NCBI RefSeq assembly: GCF_011045025.1 | Contig: NZ_JAAKZX010000068.1 | Span: forward strand, 1 to 43,929 | Direction: 5' to 3' | From: Streptomyces ureilyticus | GTDB taxonomy: Bacteria > Actinomycetota > Actinomycetes > Streptomycetales > Streptomycetaceae | Length of the DNA: 43,929 bases | Part shown: positions 30,091 through 38,285 of the stretch, one piece after another | How positions within the stretch are numbered: position 1 is the stretch's first letter | Layout of the letters: each line of letters begins with the position of its first letter | The notes under the pieces: generated by a model | The model's database searches: none | Seen by the model: the letters and a program-made list of their open reading frames with translations, nothing else | What the model was told of the DNA's origin: nothing | Translations under genes and position numbers: made by a program

Positions 30091-31085
30091 CGACCGCGAC
30101 CACCTCCCCCGCCGACCGCCTCGTTCCGGGCCCGCGCGCCCTGGCCGGCAGCGGACTCGACACCGTGCGGAGGCATCCGCTGCTCGTCGTCCTCGCCCTG
30201 ATGGTGCTGGTGTTCCAGCTGACGACCGGCAGCTTCCTCGACGGAGGCAACCTGCGCGGGATCGCCACCGACGCGGCCACCCTCACCCTCGTGGCGGTGC
30301 CTCTGGCGCTGCTGGTGATCAGCGGTTACCTCGATCTGTCGGTCGGCTCCACTGTCGCGCTGGGCGGGCTGGTCGCCGGCTGGCTCGCCGGGCAGCAGCA
30401 CCTGTCACCGGTCGTCGCCGTGCTGGGCGCACTCGTTGTGGGGGCGGCGGTGGGCGCCGTGAACGGCATCCTGTGCTGTTATCTGGGGCTGTCCTCGTTC
30501 ATCGTGACGCTGGGCATGCTGACCGCGGTGCGCGGACTCGCGCAGCAGCTCTTCCCGCTGCCGCTGAGCGGCTTCGGCTCCGGGTTCGCCTGGCTCGGCG
30601 GGTCGCGTATCGCCGGGATCGACGCGCCGGTCGTCATCGCGCTGCTGGTGCTCGTCGCCGGTGCGTTGTTCCTGGCGCTCACCCCGGCCGGGCGGCACGT
30701 CTTCGCCATCGGCGTCAACCGGGAGGCCGCCCATCTCTCCGGCATCAGCGTCCGCCGTACGCCCTTCGCACTGTTCGTCGTCACCTCGGTCGCGGCGGCC
30801 CTGGCCGGCGCGATCAAAGCGTCCGTACTGGACAGCGCGGTCGCCGGAACATCCGGGGCCGGCTTCGAGCTGACCGTGCTCACCGCGGTCCTGCTCGGCG
30901 GAGTCGCGCTCACCGGCGGCTCGGGCTCCGTGTTCGGAGTACTGCTCGGCGTACTGTTCCTCGGTTGTCTGCAGAACGGGCTGACGCTGCTGAACGTGCC
31001 GACGTTCTGGCAGCAGATGGCGCAGGGCATCGCCCTGGCGGCGGGCGCGGCGCTCGCCTACTTCGGTCCGCGGCTGACGCGGTGA
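30087..31085 (+). CDS. ABC transporter permease (RbsC/CUT2 type)
   Basis: The 332-residue integral membrane protein has about eight to ten hydrophobic segments. Typical words of the ribose/xylose permease family are LVISGYLDLSVGSTVALGGL, GAVNGILCCYLGLSSFIVTL, GRHVFAIGVNREAAHLSGI and TAVLLGGVALTGGSGSVFG. It would work as a homodimer with the double ATPase. The ATG at 30087 overlaps the ATPase stop (ATGA) and is preceded by GGAAGGAG; the much longer frame is a shadow of the ATPase gene. Confidence 0.9.
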   Translation: MTTATTSPADRLVPGPRALAGSGLDTVRRHPLLVVLALMVLVFQLTTGSFLDGGNLRGIATDAATLTLVAVPLALLVISGYLDLSVGSTVALGGLVAGWLAGQQHLSPVVAVLGALVVGAAVGAVNGILCCYLGLSSFIVTLGMLTAVRGLAQQLFPLPLSGFGSGFAWLGGSRIAGIDAPVVIALLVLVAGALFLALTPAGRHVFAIGVNREAAHLSGISVRRTPFALFVVTSVAAALAGAIKASVLDSAVAGTSGAGFELTVLTAVLLGGVALTGGSGSVFGVLLGVLFLGCLQNGLTLLNVPTFWQQMAQGIALAAGAALAYFGPRLTR

Positions 31086-31120
31086 CCCGTCTATCGACCT
31101 TCGTCCCAGAGAGGTTTCGC

Positions 31121-32818
31121 GTGAGCGACAGCGCCCCCACCCTCATCCTGACCGGCGGACAGGTCCTGACCGTCGACGACGGCTTCACCGTGGCCGAAGG
31201 TGTCGCCGTGCACGGCCGGACCATCGTCGCCGTCGGCACGGACGCCGAGATCCGCGCACTGACCGGGCCTGGCACACGTGTCGTCGAACTGGGCGGCCGG
31301 ACCGTACTGCCCGGCATCAACGACTCCCATCTGCACGGGGCCGCGTACGGCATGACCAAGCCGCCCTTCGCCATCGCCGTCGGCCATCCGGCGGTGGCGT
31401 CGATCGCCGACATCGCCGCCGCCGTACGGAGTCAGGTGCAAGCCTCCCGGCCCGGCGAGTGGATCATCGGCCTCGGCTGGGACCCCGGCTACCTGGCGGA
31501 GTGCCTCGCCGACCCCCGGCGCTTCCCGCACCGCCGGGACCTGGACACCGTGGCGCCGGAAAACCCGGTCTGTCTGACCGACTTCTCCTCGCACATGGTG
31601 TGGGTCAACAGCGCGGCCCTGCGCCAGTGCGGCATCGACACGTCGAGTGTGCCCCCGTCGGGCGGCGTCATCGACCTCGACCCGGACGGCGAGCCCTCCG
31701 GCATCCTGCGCGAGGCCGCCCAGGGACTCGTCCAGGCCGCGCTCCCCTCCCCCACCGTCGCCCAGCGCCGCCAGGCCATCCGGAACGTGATCGCCGAACT
31801 CCACTCGCGCGGCATCACCAGCTACACCGAGCCCGGCCTCGGCCCCGGCGGCACGACGACCCTGTTCGGCGGGCTGAGCACCGACAACTGGACCGCGTAC
31901 GCCGACCTCGCGGCCACCGGCGGGCTCGAGGCCCGGATCAGCGTCCTCCTGCTGCCCGCGCCGATGGGCGGCTCCGCGGACGACGTACGCAAGGGCCTCG
32001 CCGAACTGCGCCGCCCGGAGTCGGCCGACCCGCGTCTCCTGCGTGCGATCGGCGTCAAGATCTTCGCCGACGGAGTACCGCCGAACCGTACGGCGTGGAT
32101 GAACGAGCCGTACGCCGACGGCGGCCACGGCGCGCTGTGCGTGCACGGCGACTCTCCCGCGCTCCAGGTCGACGAGCTGCGCGAGATGATCCGGATCGCG
32201 CACGAGGCGGGCTTCCAGCTGGGCGTGCACGTCACCGGCGACCGGGCCATCGACACTGTTGTGGACGCGTTCGTCGCGGCCGACGAGGCGGCACCGCGGC
32301 CCGACGCCCGGCACTACGTCATCCACGGCGACTTCATCGGCGCCGGCAGCCTCGTCAAACTCGCCGCGCACGGCTACGGCATCAACATGAACCCGGCCAT
32401 CAAGTGGACCATCTCCGACCTGATGGACGAGGTCGTCGGTGCCGAACGCTCCGCCTACCAGTGGCCCGTACGGTCCGCCGTCGAGGCCGGGATCGCGGTC
32501 TGCGCCAGCTCCGACGCGCCGATCACGGAGCCCGACTGGCGGCAGGGGGTGGCCGCGATGATGCTGCGGGAGTCGAAGGCGAGCGGCCGGCGCAGCGGTC
32601 CGGAGCAGTGTGTGGGCCTCGCCGAGGCCGTGCGTGCGTACACGATCAATGCGGCCCGTCAGGACTTCGCGGAGGAGTGGAAGGGGTCCGTCGAGGTCGG
32701 CAAGGTCGCGGATCTGTGCGTAATGGACCGTCCGCTGCTGGAACTGGATCCCCACGAAATCACGGACGTGGAGGTGGACTTGACGGTCTTCGACGGGCGC
32801 GTCGTCCACGAGCGCTGA
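31121..32818 (+). CDS. YtcJ-like amidohydrolase (amidohydrolase family 3)
   Basis: The 565-residue metal-dependent hydrolase has the HxH metal motif at NDSHLHG (His70, His72), metal or barrel residues in FQLGVHVTGDRAID and RHYVIHGDFI, and SSDAPI with the catalytic Asp. Family members cleave amides, formamides, cyclic imides or carbamates; most are uncharacterised. There is no secretion signal, so it would act on an imported compound. The GTG at 31121 has GAGAGG upstream and gives a proper length; a GTG at 31082 overlapping the permease stop is less likely. It follows the transporter genes by 35 bases, so a role in using the imported substrate is likely. Confidence 0.82.
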   Translation: MSDSAPTLILTGGQVLTVDDGFTVAEGVAVHGRTIVAVGTDAEIRALTGPGTRVVELGGRTVLPGINDSHLHGAAYGMTKPPFAIAVGHPAVASIADIAAAVRSQVQASRPGEWIIGLGWDPGYLAECLADPRRFPHRRDLDTVAPENPVCLTDFSSHMVWVNSAALRQCGIDTSSVPPSGGVIDLDPDGEPSGILREAAQGLVQAALPSPTVAQRRQAIRNVIAELHSRGITSYTEPGLGPGGTTTLFGGLSTDNWTAYADLAATGGLEARISVLLLPAPMGGSADDVRKGLAELRRPESADPRLLRAIGVKIFADGVPPNRTAWMNEPYADGGHGALCVHGDSPALQVDELREMIRIAHEAGFQLGVHVTGDRAIDTVVDAFVAADEAAPRPDARHYVIHGDFIGAGSLVKLAAHGYGINMNPAIKWTISDLMDEVVGAERSAYQWPVRSAVEAGIAVCASSDAPITEPDWRQGVAAMMLRESKASGRRSGPEQCVGLAEAVRAYTINAARQDFAEEWKGSVEVGKVADLCVMDRPLLELDPHEITDVEVDLTVFDGRVVHER

Positions 32819-32842
32819 GCGCCACGCGGTCGTGGCACCGGA

Positions 32843-32879
32843 AGAGTGGCCGAGGGCCGGCACCGCCCTCGGCCACTCT
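32843..32879. terminator. Strong hairpin terminator
   Basis: A perfect 15-bp stem (32843-32857 with 32865-32879) has a 7-base loop and lies 25 bases after the amidohydrolase stop. It separates the transporter operon from the MarR gene. Confidence 0.8.
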
Positions 32880-32910
32880 CTTCGTACAATTTGAGGCCGA
32901 ACGGTCAATG

Positions 32911-32940
32911 CAGTACGACGCAGTACGAGGCAGTACGAGG
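32911..32940. repeat. Three tandem 10-bp repeats before the marR-type gene
   Basis: The unit CAGTACGA(C/G)G occurs three times head to tail immediately before the ribosome site of the MarR gene. A TACAAT (32885-32890) and a TTGA...TCAA pair (32891-32908) lie just upstream. The repeats could be regulator half-sites on one DNA face (10-bp period). Confidence 0.6.
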
Positions 32941-32948
32941 GAGCGCCC

Positions 32949-33521
32949 GTGCCCGGCCAGCGATCCATCACCGAAGCCGAGAAGCTCGCCGCGGCGAAAC
33001 TCGGCGGCATCCCGATACGCCGGGATCAGATGGCGGCCGTGGCCAACATCTACCGGGCCGCCTCCGCTGTGCGCCAGCACCTGGAGAACTCGGTGCTGCG
33101 TAGCTCCGACCTGACCTGGACGGCGTTCGTGGTGCTGTGGGTCGTATGGGTGTGGGGCGAGTCGGAGACCCGGCACGTGGCCGAGGAGGCGGGGATCTCC
33201 AAGGGGACGCTCACCGGTGTTTCCCGCACCCTGGAATCGCGTGGGCTGCTCCGGCGGGCCGGTCATCCGTCGGACGGCAGGCTGGTCCTGCTCAGCCTCA
33301 CCGACGAGGGTGAGCGGCTGATGCGGCGGCTGTTCCCGGAGTTCAACGAGGAAGAGGCGTTCGTCACCGGGCAGTTGACGGACGAGGAGTGCCGGAACCT
33401 GGCCGAGGGCCTGCGGAGCGTAGTGCTGCAGGTCGAGGAGAACGGCGAGGAGCGCCGCCAGTCACTGCTGAACGGCGCCGAGCCCGCTCCCCGCCGCAGC
33501 GGCCGGCGCCCGAAGGGCTGA
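32949..33521 (+). CDS. MarR-family transcriptional regulator
   Basis: The 190-residue protein has a winged helix at about 73-120 (TRHVAEEAGISKGTLTGVSR, then RRAGHPSDGRLVLLSLTDEG with the wing Asp-Gly-Arg). A long N-terminal helix and a C-terminal helical part form the dimer domain; the last 25 residues are basic. The GTG at 32949 follows GAGGGAG at 6 bases. It could regulate itself through the repeats just upstream, and either the amidohydrolase/transporter genes to its left or the convergent PuuD/aldehyde dehydrogenase operon to its right. The latter has a TTGA-TCAA palindrome in its promoter. Confidence 0.88.
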   Translation: MPGQRSITEAEKLAAAKLGGIPIRRDQMAAVANIYRAASAVRQHLENSVLRSSDLTWTAFVVLWVVWVWGESETRHVAEEAGISKGTLTGVSRTLESRGLLRRAGHPSDGRLVLLSLTDEGERLMRRLFPEFNEEEAFVTGQLTDEECRNLAEGLRSVVLQVEENGEERRQSLLNGAEPAPRRSGRRPKG

Positions 33522-33529
33522 GAGCCCCC

Positions 33530-34255
33530 TCACTCTGAGCTTCCGCGGGCCGCTCGCACGAGCGCCGCGAAGAGACCTTGCTGGGCGGCGTCCTCGTGCG
33601 CGGTGTCCTCGGGGTGCCACTGGACGGCGGTGAACCAACCGTGCGCTCCGGGGAGTTCAAGGCCTTCCGGGGTACCGTCGGCCGCCCGTGCGGTGACCTC
33701 CAGACCCTCACCGAGACGGTCCACTCGCTGGTGGTGGTAGCAGGAGGCTTCGGCCTTCTCCGCTCCGGTGGCCTTTTCCAGCAGCGTGCCGCGGCGGATC
33801 GACACCGGATGAATGAGGTGCCGGTGTTCGCCCCGCGGACCGCCCATGTCCTGTTCCAGGGTGCCGCCCTGGGCGACGTTGACGACCTGCATGCCCCGGC
33901 AGACAGCCAGCAGGGGCAGGCTCAAGTCCAGGCTCCGGCGGGCGACTTCGAGGTCGAAGGCATCCTGGAGGTCGTCGACGTCGTAGACGCTTTGGTGCGT
34001 GTCGGTGGCGCCGTACCGGTGCGGGGCGAGGTCGCCGCCGCCGGGGAGCAGGACCCCGTCGAAGCGAGCGAGGCGGGCCGCCGCGTCGGTGTCGGAGGGG
34101 TCGGCCGGGTGGATGCTCACGGGTTCGCCGCCGGCCCGCCACACGGACTCGATCAGGGCGCGGGCGTTGACTTCGGCGGCGTAACGCAGTGCGGAGGTGG
34201 TGGCGGCGAAGCGGGCCGGGATCGCGATGAGGGGCCGCGCGGGTGTACGGGTCAC
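33530..34255 (-). CDS. Class I glutamine-amidotransferase-like hydrolase (PuuD type)
   Basis: The 241-residue protein is of the gamma-glutamyl-GABA hydrolase family. The triad is visible: LLAVCRGMQVVNV with the nucleophile Cys119, and VQWHPED with His214 and Glu216. GVLLPGGGDLAPHRY is the family's oxyanion region. In the polyamine (Puu) route the enzyme frees GABA from gamma-glutamyl-GABA. It starts with GTG at 34253-34255, overlapping the stop of the aldehyde dehydrogenase gene, which fits a PuuC-PuuD pair. No gamma-glutamyl-polyamine synthetase is in the window, so the substrate may be another gamma-glutamyl amine. Confidence 0.85.
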   Translation of the reverse strand: MTRTPARPLIAIPARFAATTSALRYAAEVNARALIESVWRAGGEPVSIHPADPSDTDAAARLARFDGVLLPGGGDLAPHRYGATDTHQSVYDVDDLQDAFDLEVARRSLDLSLPLLAVCRGMQVVNVAQGGTLEQDMGGPRGEHRHLIHPVSIRRGTLLEKATGAEKAEASCYHHQRVDRLGEGLEVTARAADGTPEGLELPGAHGWFTAVQWHPEDTAHEDAAQQGLFAALVRAARGSSE

Positions 34256-35742
34256 AACTGGATCCAGGTGGTCTTGAGTTCGGTGTACTTCTCGATGGCG
34301 TGGACGGATTTGTCCCGGCCGTTGCCCGACTGCTTCATGCCGCCGAAGGGGACGGTCAGGTCGCCCTCCTCATAGCAGTTGACCCATACCGTGCCGGCCC
34401 TCAGCGCTCGCGAGACCTTGTGCGCGGTGGACAAGTCGGAGGTCCACAGGCCCGCCGCCAGGCCGTACTCGGTGGCGTTGGCCAGCCGTACCGCTTCCTC
34501 CAGGTCGTCGAAGGTGAGCACGGACAGGACGGGGCCGAAGATCTCCTCGCGGGCCAGCCGCATGCCGGGGTCCACCCGGTCGAAGACGGTCGGTTCCAGG
34601 TACGTGCCTCCCGTGCCGGTGAGGATGCGGTCGCCGCCGGTCCGCAGCCGGGCGCCCTCGTCAATGCCGGTGCCGATGTGGTCCCGTACGCGGCTCAGGT
34701 GGGCCTCGCCGGCCAGGGCGCCCATCTCGGTGGCCGGGTCGAGGGGGTCGCCGACCCGCAGCTTCCGGGCGCGCGCCACGACGGCCTCGACGACGCGTTC
34801 GGCGATCGAGGAGTGCACCAGCAGCCGGGAGGGGGCGGTGCACATCTCGCCCTGGTTGAAGAAGATGCCCCAGGCGGCGGTGGCGGCGGCCTTCTCCAGA
34901 TCGGGGGCGTCGGGAAGGACGATGTTGGGCGATTTGCCGCCGAGTTCCAGCCAGACGCGCTTGAGGTTGGAGTCGGCGGCGTAGTGCAGGAAATGACGGC
35001 CTACGGCGGTCGAGCCGGTGAAGGCCAGGACGTCGACGTCGGGGTGGAGGCCGAGGGCGCGTCCGGCGACCGGCCCGTTGCCGTTGACGACGTTGAGCAC
35101 CCCCGGCGGCAGCCCGGCCTCGGTGGCGATCCGGCCCAGCAGCAGTGCGGACAGCGGCGAGTTCTCCGACGGCTTCAGCACGACCGTGCAGCCTGCGGCC
35201 AGCGCCGGGGCGATCTTCCAACCCACCAGCGTCAGCGGGAAGTTCCACGGTACGACCGCGCCCACGACCCCGGCGGGCTCCCGGGTGACGAGCGCGAGGG
35301 CGTCCGGCGCGGTGTGCGGGGACTCGTCGGTGAGCTTGTCCGCCAACTGCCCGTACCAGCGGAAGGTGTTGATGACGGCCCGCAGCTCGATCGCGTACGC
35401 GTCCGTGATCGGCTTGCCCATCTCCAGGCTGACGGCGAGCGCGAGCGTCTCGCGCCGCTCCTCCAGCAGATCGGCGATCCGCACCAGCACGCGGCCCCGC
35501 TCGGCGGGTGCCAGGCGCGGCCACGGACCGGCGTCGAACGCCCGGCGGGCGGCGGCCACGGCCGCGTCCACCTCGGCGCTGCCCCCGTCGGCGATCCGCG
35601 TCACGACCTGGCCGTCCCGGGGCGAAACGGCCGCGAAGGTCCCTCCCCCGCCGTCCTCCTCGGCGCCGTCGATGTGATGGGCACCGGATACCTCGAAGGT
35701 CTTGGCGCGGCGCAGCCACTCGTCGTGGGTGATGTCCGGCAT
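34252..35742 (-). CDS. NAD(P)-dependent aldehyde dehydrogenase (PuuC-like)
   Basis: The 496-residue enzyme has all catalytic residues: Asn167 in PWNFPL, Glu266 in LELGGKSPN and Cys301 in NQGEMC; FTGSTAVGR is the NAD site. The overall sequence resembles gamma-glutamyl-gamma-aminobutyraldehyde or betaine-aldehyde dehydrogenases. The ATG at 35740-35742 has GGAGG at 6 bases. It forms a two-gene operon with the PuuD-like hydrolase. The promoter region upstream carries an imperfect palindrome (35771-35790) in an AT-rich patch, so control by a neighbouring MarR or TetR protein is likely. Confidence 0.87.
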   Translation of the reverse strand: MPDITHDEWLRRAKTFEVSGAHHIDGAEEDGGGGTFAAVSPRDGQVVTRIADGGSAEVDAAVAAARRAFDAGPWPRLAPAERGRVLVRIADLLEERRETLALAVSLEMGKPITDAYAIELRAVINTFRWYGQLADKLTDESPHTAPDALALVTREPAGVVGAVVPWNFPLTLVGWKIAPALAAGCTVVLKPSENSPLSALLLGRIATEAGLPPGVLNVVNGNGPVAGRALGLHPDVDVLAFTGSTAVGRHFLHYAADSNLKRVWLELGGKSPNIVLPDAPDLEKAAATAAWGIFFNQGEMCTAPSRLLVHSSIAERVVEAVVARARKLRVGDPLDPATEMGALAGEAHLSRVRDHIGTGIDEGARLRTGGDRILTGTGGTYLEPTVFDRVDPGMRLAREEIFGPVLSVLTFDDLEEAVRLANATEYGLAAGLWTSDLSTAHKVSRALRAGTVWVNCYEEGDLTVPFGGMKQSGNGRDKSVHAIEKYTELKTTWIQL

Positions 35743-35770
35743 GCGTGGCCTCCAGCTCACAGCGGTTCTT

Positions 35771-35790
35771 ATCATTTGATTTCAAGCGAT
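35771..35790. promoter_or_regulatory. Palindrome in the aldehyde dehydrogenase promoter
   Basis: ATCATTTGATTTCAAGCGAT is a 20-bp imperfect palindrome with a perfect TTGA-TT-TCAA centre, 29-48 bases before the dehydrogenase ATG. Its AT content contrasts with the surroundings. Size and symmetry fit a MarR- or TetR-type operator. Confidence 0.45.
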
Positions 35791-35946
35791 ATGAGTCGCA
35801 GGGCCCTCTGAAAGCCCCGACAACTCCTCACGGCGACCCAGGAGAGCCGTGCCCGTGCGGTCCGGCCCCGGTCGGGACCGGACCGCACGGGCGCGCGTAC
35901 GCCACCGGGGCAGCCTCCTGGCCGTACGTCAGCCGACGACGGCCGC

Positions 35947-37416
35947 CTACCGCATGTCAGAGTTGACGACCGCCGCCTTGCCGCGCGTCAACCGGGCCGC
36001 GATTACTCCCGCGACCAGGACGGCCGGGACGGTGAGCTCCAGCCAGACGGCGGTGCTCTGCTCGCCGCCGATGAGCGTGGTGAAGTTCTCGACGATCAGC
36101 CAGATCGCGCCGACGATGCCCAGGGCGCCCAGGGCCGGGGCGATCAGGGTGTTCCAGGGCCGGGCGTCCAGGCGTTCCCGGCGGAAGAAGGCGATGACGG
36201 AGACCGAGGTCAGGAAGTACAACAGCATGATCCCCAGGACGGCCACTCCGCTGCCCCAGGAGAACAGGGTCAGGACGGGGTCCTTGTCGGCCAGCGCGAA
36301 GGGGATCACCAGGAGGACGGCGACGGCCGTCTGGACGAGGCCTGCCACGCCTGGGGAGTGGTGACGGTTGATCGACGTCAGCCTTTGGGGCAGCAGCCCG
36401 TCACGGCTGAGGGAGAACAGGTAGCGGTTGGCGGAGTTGTGGAAGGCGAGGATGCCCGCGAAGAGCGAGGTGGCCAGCAGGATGGGCAGGACGTCGTTCA
36501 CCCAGGTGCCGAACTGGTCCGCGATGGGCGCGAAGACGAAGGCAGTCGAGTCGCCGCTCTCCAGGGCTTTGCCGGCGGCCGCGGTCGCGCTCGAGGCGCC
36601 GTAGGCGGAGATCAGCATCCAGGAGGCGAAGGCGAAGAAGCCGGTGACGAGGGCGACGGCCAGATACGTGGCTCGGGGCACTGTCCTGCGGGGTTCGCGT
36701 GCCTCCTCGCCGTAGATCGCGGTGGCTTCGAAGCCGATCATCGAGGCGACGGAGAACATCAGCGCCACGCCCGGGGCCCCGTCGAGGGCCGCCCCCGGCG
36801 AGAAGGACTGGCTGAAGCCGAGGCCCTCGGGTCCGCCGCCCTGGACGAAGGTGACGAGCGCGAAGGCGCTGAGGATGCTGAACTCCGCCAGCACGAAGAC
36901 CGCCAGCACCTTCGCTCCCATCTCGATGCCCGAGGCCCCCAGGACCTGGACGATCGCCATGGTGACCAGAACACACACCCACCAGGGCACGTCCACCCCG
37001 GTGTGGTGTGCCAGCAGTCCGCTCACGGTCGCTCCGTACAGGCCGTACATGGCGGCCTGGATCGCGCAGTACGCGAAGAGCGCGACGCCTGCGCTGCCGG
37101 TGCCGACGTGCCGGCCGAGACCCTTGCCGATGTACGTGTAGAAGGCGCCGGCGTTCACCACATGCCGGCCCATGGCCACGAAGCCCACCGAGAACAACAG
37201 GGTGATGACCCCGGCCGCCACGTAGGTGGCAGGGGCGCCGGGTCCGTTGCCGAGGGCGACGGAGAGGGGGACGGCGCCCGCGACGCCGGTGAGCGGTGCC
37301 TGGGCGGACAGCACGAAGAAGAGGATGCCCAGGACGCCGAGGGAGTTGGGTTTGAGCTTGCCTTTGGTGGAGGCGTCGGGCGCGGTCTGGTTGCCGACCG
37401 CTGTCTGACTGTCCAC
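35947..37416 (-). CDS. APC-superfamily amino acid/amine permease
   Basis: The 489-residue protein has about twelve hydrophobic segments after a short polar N-terminus. Family words are FVLSAQAPLTGVAGAVPLSV (unwound helix 1), FYTYIGKGLGRHVG, SMIGFEATAIYGEEAREP and FAGILAFHNSANRYLFSLSR. It would import an amino acid or amine by proton symport. The GTG at 37414-37416 has CAGGTGAT upstream and is preferred to the longer frame. Its neighbours (PuuC- and PuuD-like enzymes, TetR regulator) suggest a polyamine or related amine as substrate. Inverted repeats at 37446-37498 precede it. Confidence 0.87.
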   Translation of the reverse strand: MDSQTAVGNQTAPDASTKGKLKPNSLGVLGILFFVLSAQAPLTGVAGAVPLSVALGNGPGAPATYVAAGVITLLFSVGFVAMGRHVVNAGAFYTYIGKGLGRHVGTGSAGVALFAYCAIQAAMYGLYGATVSGLLAHHTGVDVPWWVCVLVTMAIVQVLGASGIEMGAKVLAVFVLAEFSILSAFALVTFVQGGGPEGLGFSQSFSPGAALDGAPGVALMFSVASMIGFEATAIYGEEAREPRRTVPRATYLAVALVTGFFAFASWMLISAYGASSATAAAGKALESGDSTAFVFAPIADQFGTWVNDVLPILLATSLFAGILAFHNSANRYLFSLSRDGLLPQRLTSINRHHSPGVAGLVQTAVAVLLVIPFALADKDPVLTLFSWGSGVAVLGIMLLYFLTSVSVIAFFRRERLDARPWNTLIAPALGALGIVGAIWLIVENFTTLIGGEQSTAVWLELTVPAVLVAGVIAARLTRGKAAVVNSDMR

Positions 37417-37445
37417 TCGGATCACCTGCCAGAGAAGGAAGAGGG

Positions 37446-37498
37446 TCGTTTCAGGCCAAACGAGTTGCCTCATCGTGGGCGGGAACTATCCGTTTGGC
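37446..37498. promoter_or_regulatory. Repeated CGTTT/AAACG half-sites before the permease
   Basis: TCGTTT-caggcc-AAACGA (37446-37463) is a perfect 6+6+6 palindrome. A further CGTTTGGC (37491-37498) pairs exactly with GCCAAACG (37455-37462). Three half-sites lie 30-82 bases before the permease start, a good candidate operator for the TetR protein encoded just beyond. Confidence 0.5.
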
Positions 37499-37600
37499 AA
37501 GGGGGTGCTCCGGGATTTCCGCCGGAGTTGTCCTCAGCACGTTTCCGGGCAGCACGAACGAGGCCCAAATGCCCGGCCGGGACGGCCCGTTGGACCTTGC

Positions 37601-38260
37601 CTAGCGATCTGCCGAGCCGCTGTCGCCGTCAGCTTCGGCTTCGGCTTCGGCTTCGGCTTCGGCTTCGGCTTCGAGGAGCCGGAGCAGGTGGCGTAGCTCC
37701 TCGACGGCCGCGTCGGTGGTCTCGGGCTCGCCGAAGACGAGCTGGTGCAGCACGATCCCGTCAAGGGCCGCGAAGACCAGTCGGGTCAAGGGGTGGCCTG
37801 CGTCGTGGGGCAGGATCCGGGACAGCTCGCGCTTGGTGGCGTCGAAGTAGGCGTCGTACAGCGCGCGGATCTGCGGCAGCAGCTCCGGCCGGCGCCGGGC
37901 CTCGAGCAGCAGCTCGTACTGGAAGGCCTGTATGTCCGGATCCGCCGTGACCATCTCGGAGAGCCCGACCGAGAAGTCGGCGACCTTGCCCGTGCCTGGT
38001 TCGAGCGCGCTGGTGCTCAGCGAGGTGCGGATCGCGTGGGCGAGCGCCTCCTCGATCAGTGCGTCCCGCGAGCCGAAGTGGTGGACGACCAGCCCGTGCG
38101 TGGTCCCCGCCTCCTGCGCGACGGCGCGGTAGGTGAGCTTGCGCAGCCCGCCCCGCGCCACGACCCGCACAGCCGCGTTGAGCAGGGCCTCGCGGCCCTC
38201 CCCGTAGTTCATGCGCCTGCGCGGCTCACGACCCTCGGGCTGCTCGGCGGACTCCGTCAT
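37601..38260 (-). CDS. TetR-family regulator with Glu-Ala repeat tail
   Basis: The 219-residue protein has an N-terminal TetR helix-turn-helix (about 40-65: LRKLTYRAVAQEAGTTHGLV, then HHFGSRDALIE). The C-terminal ligand domain resembles BetI-type regulators (AFQYELLLEARRRPELLPQI). The protein ends in seven Glu-Ala pairs coded by a perfect hexanucleotide repeat, then an acidic tail. The ATG at 38258-38260 gives the usual length. It lies upstream of the permease in the same orientation (185 bases apart) and next to the HpaG-like gene, so it may control amine uptake and breakdown. Confidence 0.88.
   Translation of the reverse strand: MTESAEQPEGREPRRRMNYGEGREALLNAAVRVVARGGLRKLTYRAVAQEAGTTHGLVVHHFGSRDALIEEALAHAIRTSLSTSALEPGTGKVADFSVGLSEMVTADPDIQAFQYELLLEARRRPELLPQIRALYDAYFDATKRELSRILPHDAGHPLTRLVFAALDGIVLHQLVFGEPETTDAAVEELRHLLRLLEAEAEAEAEAEAEADGDSGSADR
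37632..37673. repeat. (GCTTCG)7 microsatellite inside the TetR gene
   Basis: Seven perfect copies of a 6-bp unit (42 bases) encode (Glu-Ala)7 on the minus strand. Changes in copy number would keep the reading frame and vary the length of an acidic, probably helical tail. Confidence 0.95.
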
Positions 38261-38285
38261 GCTGGTGACCCTACCGCCCGGCCGT

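Noticed and set aside
31091..33010. 639-residue open frame on the minus strand
   Set aside because: It is antisense to the amidohydrolase, has no recognisable domain, and crosses the terminator at 32843-32879.
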